A model generated the notes under the pieces. It saw nothing but the letters and a program-made list of their open reading frames with translations, did not search any database and was not told where the DNA came from. Positions 26,961-35,537 of a stretch of DNA of 64,000 nt are shown here, in pieces; positions within the stretch are counted from its first letter, which is position 1, and every line of letters starts with the position of its first letter. The DNA lies in NCBI RefSeq assembly GCF_002356315.1, contig NZ_AP018164.1:3100001-3164000 (forward strand). The letters run 5' to 3'. Position numbers and translations under genes: made by a program. The stretch comes from Mycobacterium shigaense. Its GTDB lineage: Bacteria > Actinomycetota > Actinomycetes > Mycobacteriales > Mycobacteriaceae.

Positions 26961-27875
26961 ATGAGCACCGACCTCCAAATACTTCTCGACGAGCTCGCGC
27001 AGCTGACCAAGCAGCCGCCGCCTCCGGGAATCACGCCCGATCAGCTGGCTACCGGGCAGTCGCTGATGAGTCAATTGCTGAGGATCTTCGGGATTGCTGC
27101 CAACACCGGCGATCCGGCCGACATGACGGCCGCCGAAAGCGGATACGCCCAACGCGATGCCAAGACCGGAGACGCCCTCACCAAATTCCCCGCCAACGAG
27201 GCGGAGTCGGCGCAGAAGGCGGCTCAGCCGAGCGAGATGGCCCAGATGGTGCAGCAGATCCCGCAGATGCTCTCGGGAATGTTGGGTGGACTCTCTGGGG
27301 CCATGAGCGGTTTGACGCAGCCGTTGAGTCAGCTTCCGCAGCAGGCGATGCAGGCGATGCAGGCCGGAATGGGCGCGATGCAGCACGGCGCGGGCGGCGC
27401 CGCCGCGGCCGGGGCCATCCCGGCTGAATTGGCTAACTCAACTAGGGGTGCTGCCGGACTCGGGGGCGGTGGCGGCCTCGGCGGCGGGCTGGGTGCGACC
27501 ACGCCCACCGCGATGCTTGGGCCGCTTCCCGCGCCGTCGGCCGGTACCGAGCCGGCTTCGGCTCACGGTGTTGCGGGAGGATCGCCCAGTAGCGCAGCGC
27601 CGCAGGCAGGGCCACGGGGCGCGATGGGCGGAATGCCGATGATGCCGCCGGGCGCGATGCATGGGGGTGCCGGGTCCAACAAGGACGAAAAACCAGAAAC
27701 TAAGCGCATTGTCGCGCCGACCGTGAAGAACGGCGCGCCGGTACAGGGGCGTATCACCACGCCCCCGCCTACACCGGAGGTCGTGAAACGTGTTGAGGGC
27801 AAGCCGATTGCGAGCCGGCGCATCCTCTTGCCCGAACAGAAGCGGGATCAAGATGAGCCAGATTCAAACCGATAG
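26961..27875 (+). CDS. YxxxD-containing Met/Gly/Ala-rich protein, probable type VII secretion substrate or partner
   Basis: A 304-aa protein of unrecognised family. Residues 1-90 form a helix-turn-helix hairpin (TDLQILLDELAQLTKQ, then DQLATGQSLMSQLLRIFGI) followed by ESGYAQRDAKTG, whose Tyr62-x3-Asp66 is the general type VII secretion motif. The middle (about 95-240) is rich in Met, Gln, Gly and Ala (SEMAQMVQQIPQMLSGMLGG). The C-terminal 60 residues are charged and basic (RIVAPTVKNGAPVQGRITTP and SRRILLPEQK). The ATG at 26961 follows GGGGGAAGG. First gene of the rightward cluster. It resembles Esp-type ESX-associated proteins in general style; a DUF name cannot be given. Confidence 0.65.
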   Translation: MSTDLQILLDELAQLTKQPPPPGITPDQLATGQSLMSQLLRIFGIAANTGDPADMTAAESGYAQRDAKTGDALTKFPANEAESAQKAAQPSEMAQMVQQIPQMLSGMLGGLSGAMSGLTQPLSQLPQQAMQAMQAGMGAMQHGAGGAAAAGAIPAELANSTRGAAGLGGGGGLGGGLGATTPTAMLGPLPAPSAGTEPASAHGVAGGSPSSAAPQAGPRGAMGGMPMMPPGAMHGGAGSNKDEKPETKRIVAPTVKNGAPVQGRITTPPPTPEVVKRVEGKPIASRRILLPEQKRDQDEPDSNR

Positions 27876-27958
27876 ACGGCAATATCAGCTGTAAGCCAGA
27901 CCGCTTGTGCAAGAAGGTATTTCACTTGATATCGACTAATAGGCGATAGGATCACACA

Positions 27959-28501
27959 GTGTCGGACTTTTCCCCACCTGCAGCTGCTCCGCATGTGCCA
28001 CCACCCTGGCCGCCAGCATTGCCGCCTCGCCCTAGGCGGCAATGGCCGATGTTCGCAGTTTTAGTCGTCGGCCTCCTACTCACCCTCGCCGTCGCGATCA
28101 TCGGCTGGTTCCGGCCCGTGGCACCCAAACTTCCAGCAGCGCCGACCTACTCCGCCCAGCAGGTTGCGGACGCAAAGAAGAAGGTGTGTTCGACTTTTAC
28201 CAAAGTAGATAATGCAGTCAGGGCGGCGTCGGCCCGCAACAAAGGAGATGACTACGCCACACAATTTGCGACTGCAATAAACGTACGACAAGCACTCGTC
28301 GTCGGCAGCCAATACCTCTCAACTACACTCAACCAAGAGCCAGCAACCTCCACCGAGCTCGCATCGAGTGTTCGAGACCTGGTGAATTCCTATCAGTTGC
28401 TCACAATTGAGCTCCTCTCGGATGCGCCCGAATTGGAGAAAGATCCGACGGTTCATGCAGGCGATGAGGCGAATTCAAAAATCGAAAACCAGTGCAAATG
28501 A
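27959..28501 (+). CDS. Single-pass membrane protein of the accessory cluster
   Basis: A 180-aa protein with a proline-rich cytoplasmic N terminus (PPAAAPHVPPPWPPALPPRP), one transmembrane helix at about residues 31-50 (MFAVLVVGLLLTLAVAIIGW) and a soluble external domain of about 120 residues. That domain has a helix with AQQVADAKKKVCSTFTK and ends in NSKIENQC, so two cysteines near its ends could form a disulphide. I do not recognise a family; similar one-helix Pro-rich proteins are common beside Rv2082/Rv3899c-type genes in mycobacteria. The GTG at 27959 (AGGAT before it) starts the frame. Its stop is 13 bases before the next gene start, indicating one operon. GC content drops sharply inside this gene. 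Confidence 0.7.
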   Translation: MSDFSPPAAAPHVPPPWPPALPPRPRRQWPMFAVLVVGLLLTLAVAIIGWFRPVAPKLPAAPTYSAQQVADAKKKVCSTFTKVDNAVRAASARNKGDDYATQFATAINVRQALVVGSQYLSTTLNQEPATSTELASSVRDLVNSYQLLTIELLSDAPELEKDPTVHAGDEANSKIENQCK

Positions 28502-28514
28502 TTGTCCTCCGCAA

Positions 28515-30707
28515 ATGAATTTACCGGAAGGTGAATATTCGTTTCTGATCGTCGGTGAACAATGGCCGTACGATGGAGATCTAGCAGCATTATCGCAAGG
28601 TAAACTCAACCGGCGTCAAATCAAGTCGGCATATGCCCACTTTTCAGAGATGTTGTATAACGCCCAGGCTGGGCCGCTTGCACCGCAGCAGGGCCACACA
28701 GCTGATGATCTCCGAAAAATATTTCAGGATGGAGAAAAACACGCTCGAGAAGTTTCCGATAAAAACGGCACTAAAGAAACCGCATACAGCACCGCCTACG
28801 ACAGCATGGCAAGCCTTCAGCACGCCCTAGCGAATGTGGCCAATGAGGCCAACCAGCAGATAAAAGAGATTCAAAACTCGAAAGTGCCAGCCGAAGCCAA
28901 GGCAACGGAGATTGTAACTGTAATACACCGTTATCGCGCACAAGCAAATCTACTCGCCGCGAAATATGCCGGCAATGTCTGTGACGCAATGCAAACAGTT
29001 CTCAATGCAGACAATCCCGGGCAATCAGCCCGCCAATTCGCGCAGGCTCACGGTCTCGACATGAGCCAAATGTTTAGACAACCCGATGACAGAAAAGATC
29101 TAACCGCGCAGGTTCAGAGCATGCCCAACAAATCTGGCGGCCCATTGGCTTCCGCGGCTGATCCCGCGAGCAATCCGCGATCAGCGCCACCATTGGCGCC
29201 GCCAGATAACCCCCACATGGTTGCCGCCGTCAACGAAACCGGCACGAATGCCAGGGCGCCGGGCTGGCCGCAACCAACCCAAACAACTCGTTCAGCCCAC
29301 GCCGCCCGGCAAGCCGGCTACAACCCTGAGCAGCCCGCGGTCCCGCCACCCCCCACCGCCCCAGCACCGCCCGCCGCGCCGGTGCAATCCCCTGCCGCGC
29401 CGTCAATGCCGCACGGCGGCGGCTCAATGCCGGGATCGCCGTTGGGCGGAGGGATCGGCGGCGGTGCCCCTACCGCCCCAACCTCGGGCTTGATGGGCGC
29501 GCCAACATCGCCCACGGCGGCCGCGCCTCAAGGCGCTACGCCAGGCGAACTGATGCGCAGCTTCGACAAGGGCCTTCAGGCCGGGTCGGCCGGAGCTGGC
29601 GCCATCCCGCCCGCCCCGATGGCACACGCGGACCCGCAAGTTCCGCCATCGCCCGCTACGACGCCAATGGCGGGAGCGGGCGTCCCCACGGTCGCGCAAG
29701 CGTACGACGCGCCGCCGCCGATTACCCACACCTCCGCCCCGGAGACAGCGGCCCCGCAAATGGTGACCGGGCCAACCGCCGCGGCCGGCCCGGCGACAGC
29801 TGCGTCCGCTCCGTCCAGCGCACTGCCTGCGTACGCCTCCGACATACGGCCCGCGGCCGGGGCACCCACCGCCCCAGCCGCGCCTCCGAGCTTGCCTCCG
29901 TCGATGACCCCGGGCTCGGCGCCGGTGCACCCTTCCGCGGGCCAAGGCGGCACAGGTACGCCGACGGTGGTGCGCCACGCACCGACGCCTCCGCCGCCGT
30001 CGTCGCCGTCGAGCCTGGGAACCGAATCGGTCGCGGCCACCGCCACGGGTGCCGTCGCCGGAGCGGCATCGGCCGATGCCACCGCCCGAGCCCGCCTGCA
30101 GCGGCTGGTGTCCGCCGTTGCCCGCCAACAACCCCGGTTGGCGTGGGCCGCTGGCGACCGTCCTGACAACACCACCGTGCTGGCAACGGATCTGGCCAGC
30201 GGCTGGATACCGCCGGGAATCGAAATCCCCGCCGCAGTAACACTCTTAAACCCGGAGCGGCGTCGGGGCGATCTGGAGACGCTGCTCGGTGAAGTCAGCG
30301 TCGCGGCTGGCTACACCCCGATACACCACATTCCCGAAGCGGACGACGAACCTATTCCGACCTCGAAACGACCCCGACATGTGCCCGAGATCGACGAACT
30401 CGGTTGGGAGCTAAGCCAAGCCACGCAGTGGCGCGACGGCCTCCCCCGGCTAGCCCATACTCTCGCCAAAGCGACATCCGGCGGAACGGGTGTACTGGAC
30501 AAAGAAGTTGAGCTGTTACACGATCATCTCGCCGCCGTCAGCTCCCGCGTCCTCGGCAGCTACCCCGACAATGTCGACGCCCACGACGTCGGCAACTGGC
30601 AACTGCTCGCCGCCATCGACGCGCTGGTGGCTGGCGATAAGTCAACTGCCACTTACCATCTCGCCTGGTTTAAAGCTTGTAACAGCACAATCACTCCGGC
30701 GCCTTAG
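28515..30707 (+). CDS. Large Pro/Ala-rich ESX-associated protein (Rv2082/Rv3899c/Rv0029-type)
   Basis: A 730-aa protein in three parts. Residues 1 to about 205 are charged and helical, relatively low in GC (MNLPEGEYSFLIVGEQWPY; LNRRQIKSAYAHFSEML; STAYDSMASLQHALANVANE). About 210-515 is a low-complexity Pro/Ala/Gly/Ser region. About 520-730 is a conserved C-terminal domain: RARLQRLVSAVARQQPRLAW, GWIPPGIEIPAAVTLLNPE, then LLGEVSVAAGYTPIHHIP and NVDAHDVGNWQLLAAIDALV. This terminal domain resembles that of M. tuberculosis Rv2082, Rv0029 and Rv3899c, the last encoded next to cpnT. Function unknown. The ATG at 28515 was chosen because it begins 13 bases after the upstream stop; earlier in-frame starts lie inside the previous gene. 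The ribosome-binding site is weak, so coupling to the upstream gene is likely. Confidence 0.72.
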   Translation: MNLPEGEYSFLIVGEQWPYDGDLAALSQGKLNRRQIKSAYAHFSEMLYNAQAGPLAPQQGHTADDLRKIFQDGEKHAREVSDKNGTKETAYSTAYDSMASLQHALANVANEANQQIKEIQNSKVPAEAKATEIVTVIHRYRAQANLLAAKYAGNVCDAMQTVLNADNPGQSARQFAQAHGLDMSQMFRQPDDRKDLTAQVQSMPNKSGGPLASAADPASNPRSAPPLAPPDNPHMVAAVNETGTNARAPGWPQPTQTTRSAHAARQAGYNPEQPAVPPPPTAPAPPAAPVQSPAAPSMPHGGGSMPGSPLGGGIGGGAPTAPTSGLMGAPTSPTAAAPQGATPGELMRSFDKGLQAGSAGAGAIPPAPMAHADPQVPPSPATTPMAGAGVPTVAQAYDAPPPITHTSAPETAAPQMVTGPTAAAGPATAASAPSSALPAYASDIRPAAGAPTAPAAPPSLPPSMTPGSAPVHPSAGQGGTGTPTVVRHAPTPPPPSSPSSLGTESVAATATGAVAGAASADATARARLQRLVSAVARQQPRLAWAAGDRPDNTTVLATDLASGWIPPGIEIPAAVTLLNPERRRGDLETLLGEVSVAAGYTPIHHIPEADDEPIPTSKRPRHVPEIDELGWELSQATQWRDGLPRLAHTLAKATSGGTGVLDKEVELLHDHLAAVSSRVLGSYPDNVDAHDVGNWQLLAAIDALVAGDKSTATYHLAWFKACNSTITPAP

Positions 30708-30722
30708 CCAGAGGGATGGAGC

Positions 30723-32246
30723 ATGGCGCCGCAACTTCAGAATCTCGACATCAACCAAGTCATCGCCACCGCAGGCGGCGACCCGTGGGCGGTCGACACG
30801 AGTCTGCAACGCGGCCGCCCCAACCAAATTTCCGACTTAGCGCTTGCTTTTCACAATGCGGGCCGCTGTACCACGGAGTCCGACAGAGCATTCGAAGAGG
30901 CGCGCAATCGCTTTGAGACGTCGTGGAACCGGGAAGACGGCGATCACCCGATCAATGACTCCGCCGAGGTGCAGCGCGCGACGCAGTCACTCGGTGTACA
31001 GTCCGAAAAACTGCCCAAGATCGGCACCGACCTGGAAAGCATCGCCGCCATGCTGGCTGAGACGCAACGCATCTCGACGACACAGATCGCTGCATTGGAT
31101 GGCCAACTCAAAGATATCGATGGGGCACTGAGCCACCTCCTGCATGACCCCCACGATCCTGCAAACACGTCTGCGATTCAGTAGCGCATCAACGACCTGA
31201 TAGACCGCGCCGACGCCGGCACCAAATCGACGTTGGGCACGCTTGAATCACTGCGCGACGGGTACACCGATCACCTCGAAAGGGTGGTGACCAACCTGCG
31301 GGTGGATGACGGCTACGACCCATCGCCTATTGAGGGAATCGATGACGACGGCAAGCTCAGCCATGACGAGCACGACCAAAATGCCGTCAAAAACTACGAA
31401 GTTCAGTAGCGCCAACGCGACGAGGCGCTGGTTAACAGTCTCGGCGGCATGACGCCCGAAAAGGCTGATGCCGCAGCACGTTTACGAGACTTCGCCACGA
31501 CCACGAATCCGAGTGCCAACCCGGACGACCGGAAGCTAGCCAGCGAACGTCTCGACGATTTCGCGATGGCAAATTTCACTGGCCCGCTGCCGACTGATCG
31601 GGTGCTAGGCGGCGATGCACGCACCCGAGCGCAGATGCGCTTGGAATGGCAGAAAAAGTTTGAGCAAGGGTTTGCCGGCACCCAGCCGATGACCCCCGAC
31701 CAGGCCACACAATTGCTCGACAATGGCGAGCAGCAGGCCCGCGCCTTTGTGATGCAGCAGGCGGTTAAAGACCTGGAGTCGCAAGGAATGTCACACAATG
31801 CCGCCACAGCGGTTGCAGGCAACGTTGCGCGCGGCATTCCGTGGGCGGAGATGATTAAGCAAGACGGCCAGATTGTGACCCTCACCGGGGCAGGCGCTGA
31901 CGGCATGCGAGCTGCACGGGGCGGCCGTCACGCCGTTGACGCGTTCACCCCACAGGATGTCAAGGTCTTCGAAAGAGTTGGCAAAGTATTGGGCGGAGCG
32001 GGCGCGGCGATCGACGTAGGACTGGCGTTAAACGACTGGTCGAACGGCGCGGGCTTTGGCCAATCGATGGGTAAAGCCGGTGGGAGCATTGGCGGTGGCT
32101 GGGTCGGCGGAATGCTTGGTGGCATGGCTGCTGGCAGTATCGTCGGGCCGGAAGGTGCTTTCTTCGGGGCGGTACTTGGGGCTGCCGGTGGCGCATGGCT
32201 AGGCGAGAAGGGTGGTGGGTTCGTCGGCGGGCAACTGGACAAATGA
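30723..32246 (+). pseudogene. WXG/ESX-associated-type protein gene with two in-frame amber codons
   Basis: One reading frame of 508 codons runs from the ATG at 30723 to a TGA at 32246, interrupted only by TAG at 31182-31184 and 31407-31409. The three segments read as one protein: MAPQLQNLDINQVIATAGGD and NRFETSWNREDG, then TLGTLESLRDGYTDHLERVV, then LASERLDDFAMANFTGPLPT and a Gly-rich membrane-like tail (GGMLGGMAAGSIVGPEGAFF). I recognise the style of a mycobacterial family found near Rv2077c/Rv0026-type genes. Both stops sit in the context CAG-TAG-CGC, consistent with a C-to-T change in an ancestral Gln-Gln-Arg. No frameshift is present. It may be a recent pseudogene, be read through at TAG, or be expressed as pieces (153 aa from 30723, or 265 aa from ATG 31449). 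The start has a GGAG ribosome-binding site. Confidence 0.65.
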
Positions 32247-32296
32247 CGCGAACTGTCTTTTAGCTGCGTCCGGCCACGCCCCGTTACATTCCCGGT

Positions 32297-32965
32297 TTGG
32301 GCCACACACTGTTTATTGCCGGGTTTTGCGCGGGGCTTGGCGGCGCGGTCACCAGCGCGTTGATCGATGACCGCAGACGCGCACGCAAGATCTACTGGCT
32401 GGGCTGGTTGGTCAACGCAGTGTGCTTCTCTGTGGGTGCGCTAACGCAGGGATGGCAACCGAGCCTCGGGTTCGGTCTCCTGTGTGTGTTTGTCGCAGTG
32501 TTCTACGCGTACATGCGTACGCCATATGTGAAAATTCGCGGTCGGATCTACGCCATATCGAATATCGACAGCCAACCGGATCCGCCTCTTGGCGAGACTG
32601 CCAACACAGAGCCGATGAGAACCGATAGCGATCCAACTGATTTCGGGTCAGTCTCCGCACCCAAGGTGTGGTGGACTTTGGTGGCGCTCACAATTCTGGT
32701 GGCCGCTAACGTGTATTTCTTCGGATGGCCTGCGCAAGCAATATTAGGAACGGCGTTTTTAACGCTTGTCTGCGCAGCTGCTGGCGTCGACGACGCCACC
32801 CGAAAACTACCAATCGCGCGGGGTCAGTACGTGCAAGCCGGCATCGCAGCGGTCGTATCCTTCCTGCTGTGGCTCGCCCCTTGTATCGCGTACCTCTTCG
32901 GCTATGCGATTGGGCAGCGCTGGCCAATGGGGCGGGGCAAACAGGCAACGCCTCCCGAAAAGTGA
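32297..32965 (+). CDS. Membrane protein of the accessory cluster
   Basis: A 222-aa predicted integral membrane protein of unrecognised family. About five hydrophobic segments are visible: two near the N terminus (HTLFIAGFCAGLGGAVTSAL; IYWLGWLVNAVCFSVGAL), a third at GFGLLCVFVAVFYAYM, and after a soluble linker (about residues 78-120) two more (WWTLVALTILVAANVYFFGW; AGIAAVVSFLLWLAPCIAYL). The start is uncertain: the frame opens after a stop at 32261 and offers only TTG at 32297 or CTG at 32264 before the first helix, with no strong Shine-Dalgarno sequence. It follows the amber-interrupted gene by 50 bases and may depend on its translation. Confidence 0.6.
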   Translation: MGHTLFIAGFCAGLGGAVTSALIDDRRRARKIYWLGWLVNAVCFSVGALTQGWQPSLGFGLLCVFVAVFYAYMRTPYVKIRGRIYAISNIDSQPDPPLGETANTEPMRTDSDPTDFGSVSAPKVWWTLVALTILVAANVYFFGWPAQAILGTAFLTLVCAAAGVDDATRKLPIARGQYVQAGIAAVVSFLLWLAPCIAYLFGYAIGQRWPMGRGKQATPPEK

Positions 32966-33027
32966 GGTGAATTGCCAAGCAGCCGTGCACTAGTAGCGTT
33001 GGCTCGCGACCACAATAGGGGGCAACC

Positions 33028-33333
33028 ATGTTCGTCAACCCGCAGTTGCTGCACTCGGGGGGCCACCAGACGCACCGCGCGGCTGACCACGCTCAAGACG
33101 CGGCCAACCACCTATCGCGGGCAGCGCTACCGTCGGGGATGTTCGGCGACTTCCCGGCCGCCGACGACTTCCACAACATCGTCAGCGCCGCCCACGCACA
33201 CCACGCGAAAACCCTGCAGGCTCATCACGAAACGCTGAATGGCATCGGCCGCAAGGCCCACCGGGCCGCCACCGAATTCGTCGACATGGACGAGCGCAAC
33301 GCCGCGGAATTACAAGCGATCCGTCCCCAGTAG
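33028..33333 (+). CDS. DUF2563-family protein
   Basis: A 101-aa helical, histidine-rich protein resembling the mycobacterial DUF2563 family: MFVNPQLLHSGGHQTHRAAD, then LPSGMFGDFPAADDFHNIVS and FVDMDERNAAELQAI. It has the size and two-helix character of ESX-type (WXG100-like) proteins but lacks the WXG turn. These proteins are commonly encoded beside Rv2082-type genes, and here it closes the rightward cluster. Function is unknown; a secreted partner or chaperone role is inference. The ATG at 33028 has AGGGGG before it. It is convergent with pepE, seven bases away. Confidence 0.75.
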   Translation: MFVNPQLLHSGGHQTHRAADHAQDAANHLSRAALPSGMFGDFPAADDFHNIVSAAHAHHAKTLQAHHETLNGIGRKAHRAATEFVDMDERNAAELQAIRPQ

Positions 33334-33340
33334 CACCCGT

Positions 33341-34468
33341 CTACGCCACCGGCACCACGATCAACTCGTGCGGGCGGTTGTTGACCGGGAGCGCGCCATC
33401 GTCGGTCACCACGACGATGTCCTCGATCCGCGCGCCCCAGCGGCCCGGAAAGTAGATACCCGGCTCGATCGAAAAGGCCATTCCCGCAGCCAAAGGCACG
33501 TCATTGCCGGCCACGATGTAGGGCTCCTCATGCACCGACAGCCCGATGCCGTGGCCGGTGCGGTGCACGAAATACTCCCCCAGCCCCGCCTTGGTGAGCA
33601 CGTCGCGCGCGGTCGCATCGACCTGCGCGGCGGTCACGCCCGGACGAACCGCCTCGACGGCCACGCGCTGCGCTCGCTGCAGTATCGAGTATTGCTCAGC
33701 CACTTCGGCATTGGGCTCGCCAATGCTGTACGTCCGTGTCGAGTCGGAATTGTATCCGGGCTCGTAGGTGCCCCCGATATCGACGACGACGATGTCACCG
33801 ACCTGCAGCTCGCGGTCCGAATACCGGTGATGCGGATCGGCGCCATGCGGACCGGACCCGACGATGATGAACGCGACCTCCGAATGCCCCTCGGCGACAA
33901 TGGCTTCGGCGATATCAGCCGCGACGTCGGCCTCGGTGCGGCCCGGGACGAGAAACTCGGGCACTCGCGCGTGCACGCGGTCGATAGCTGAACCGGCCTT
34001 GCGCAGCGCGTCGATCTCGCACTCCTCCTTGACCATCCGCAGCTCGCGCAGCACATCGGTCGCCAGCACCGGCAATACGCCGAGCACCCCGGCCAACGGC
34101 AGCACGTGCAACGCCGGCATGGAATCGGTGACGGCCGTCGCGGCCGGTCCCCCGCCGAGCGCATCGCGAACCAACGCATACGGGTCGTCGCCGTCGACCC
34201 AATCGCGCACCGCCACTCCCAGTTCCGAAAGAAACGGCCCGCGAAATGAGGCGAGCTCCAGGCGCGGCACCACGACGGTAGGCTCGCCCACGGCCGGCAA
34301 TACCAGCGCGGTCAGCCGCTCGAAGGTGTCGGCGCGCGACCCGATGAGGTAGCGCAGGTCGTACCCCGGGCTGATCACCAGGCCGGCAAGACCAGCCCCG
34401 GCGGTCGCGGCGGCGGCCGCGGCCAGGCGCCGGGCATACACGGCGGCGTCGAATCGATGAGATTCCAT
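33341..34468 (-). CDS. pepE: Xaa-Pro dipeptidase-like aminopeptidase PepE (M24 family)
   Basis: A 375-aa metallopeptidase of the M24 (pita-bread) family that removes N-terminal residues preceding proline, orthologous to M. tuberculosis PepE (Rv2089c). All five metal ligands are visible: Asp in VVVDIGGTYE, Asp in NSDSTRTYS, His in RTGHGIGLSVHEEP, Glu in SIEPGIYFPGRWG and Glu in RIEDIVVV. An N-terminal creatinase-type domain (about 1-150) precedes the catalytic domain. No signal peptide, so cytoplasmic. The ATG at 34468 was chosen since the longer upstream frame overlaps an unrelated region antisense to the next gene. It marks the return to the M. tuberculosis core order. Confidence 0.94.
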   Translation of the reverse strand: MESHRFDAAVYARRLAAAAAATAGAGLAGLVISPGYDLRYLIGSRADTFERLTALVLPAVGEPTVVVPRLELASFRGPFLSELGVAVRDWVDGDDPYALVRDALGGGPAATAVTDSMPALHVLPLAGVLGVLPVLATDVLRELRMVKEECEIDALRKAGSAIDRVHARVPEFLVPGRTEADVAADIAEAIVAEGHSEVAFIIVGSGPHGADPHHRYSDRELQVGDIVVVDIGGTYEPGYNSDSTRTYSIGEPNAEVAEQYSILQRAQRVAVEAVRPGVTAAQVDATARDVLTKAGLGEYFVHRTGHGIGLSVHEEPYIVAGNDVPLAAGMAFSIEPGIYFPGRWGARIEDIVVVTDDGALPVNNRPHELIVVPVA

Positions 34469-34577
34469 GGCAGCCAGGCTAACCGCGCGGGCGTTCTCAC
34501 GAACGCCGATGCCATTGAGTGCTCGACAACAAAGTCGACGTTCGGCGACGTGAGCCCCGCGTGAGACCATAGCCGGC

Positions 34578-35534
34578 ATGCCCGCGCCCCTGCTTCTGCT
34601 CGACGGGGCCAGCATGTGGTTCCGCTCGTACTTCGGCGTGCCGTCGTCGATCACCTCCCCCGACGGCCGGCCCGTCAACGCCGTGCGCGGATTCATCGAC
34701 TCGATGGCCGTCGTCATCGCCCAGCAGCGACCCAAACGTCTGGCGGTCTGCCTCGACCTCGATTGGCGCCCGCAATTCCGGGTCGACCTGATCTCGTCGT
34801 ACAAGGCGCATCGGGTCGCCGAGCCGGAGCCGGAGGGCACCCCCGATATCGAGGAGGTCCCCGACGACCTGTCGCCGCAGGTCGACATGATCATGGACCT
34901 GCTCGACGCGTTCGGCATCGCGACCGCGGGCGCGGCGGGGTTCGAGGCCGACGACGTGCTGGGCACGCTGGCCGCGCAGGAACGCGACAACCCCGTCGTC
35001 GTGGTCAGCGGCGACCGCGACCTGCTGCAGGTGGTCTCCGACGACCCCGTTGCCGTCCGGGTGCTCTACCTGGGCCGAGGCCTGTCCAAGGCCACCCTGT
35101 TCGGCCCCAAAGAAGTCGCCGATCAGTACGGGGTGCCGGCCAACCGGGCCGGAGCCGCCTACGCCGAACTCGCGCTGCTGCGCGGCGACCCGTCCGACGG
35201 GCTGCCGGGCGTGCCGGGCGTCGGGGAGAAAACCGCGGCGACCCTGCTGGCCCAGCACGGTTCGCTGGCACAGATCCTGGCCGCCGCCCACGACCCGAAG
35301 TCCAAGATGGCCAAGGGGCTGCGGGCGAAGCTGCTGGCTGCGACGGACTACATCGACGCCGCCGCTCAGGTAGTACGGGTCGCCACCGACGCGCCGGTCA
35401 TGCTGTCGGCGCCCACCGACGACCTGCCGTTGGTCGCCGCGGACGCGCACCGCACCGCCGAACTGGCGACCCGACTGGGCGTGGGATCCTCGATCGCCCG
35501 CCTGCAGAAGGCGCTCGACGCGCTGCCGTCGTGA
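34578..35534 (+). CDS. 5'-3' exonuclease (Rv2090-like)
   Basis: A 318-aa stand-alone 5'-nuclease of the PIN/FEN superfamily, like the N-terminal domain of DNA polymerase I. Acidic metal-binding residues appear in [26 protein letters not shown] and [13 protein letters not shown], and the helix-hairpin-helix DNA-binding motif is [17 protein letters not shown]. tuberculosis Rv2090 is the orthologue. Such proteins remove RNA primers or flaps during replication and repair. The ATG at 34578 begins [11 protein letters not shown]; Shine-Dalgarno is weak. It is divergent from pepE and convergent with the DUF4333 gene. Confidence 0.92.
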   Translation: MPAPLLLLDGASMWFRSYFGVPSSITSPDGRPVNAVRGFIDSMAVVIAQQRPKRLAVCLDLDWRPQFRVDLISSYKAHRVAEPEPEGTPDIEEVPDDLSPQVDMIMDLLDAFGIATAGAAGFEADDVLGTLAAQERDNPVVVVSGDRDLLQVVSDDPVAVRVLYLGRGLSKATLFGPKEVADQYGVPANRAGAAYAELALLRGDPSDGLPGVPGVGEKTAATLLAQHGSLAQILAAAHDPKSKMAKGLRAKLLAATDYIDAAAQVVRVATDAPVMLSAPTDDLPLVAADAHRTAELATRLGVGSSIARLQKALDALPS

Positions 35535-35537
35535 CGG

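Noticed and set aside
31449..32246. Separate 265-aa gene starting at ATG 31449
   Set aside because: It is in the same frame as the upstream segments and continues the same protein; the ATG has no good ribosome-binding site. Kept as an alternative within the amber-interrupted gene.
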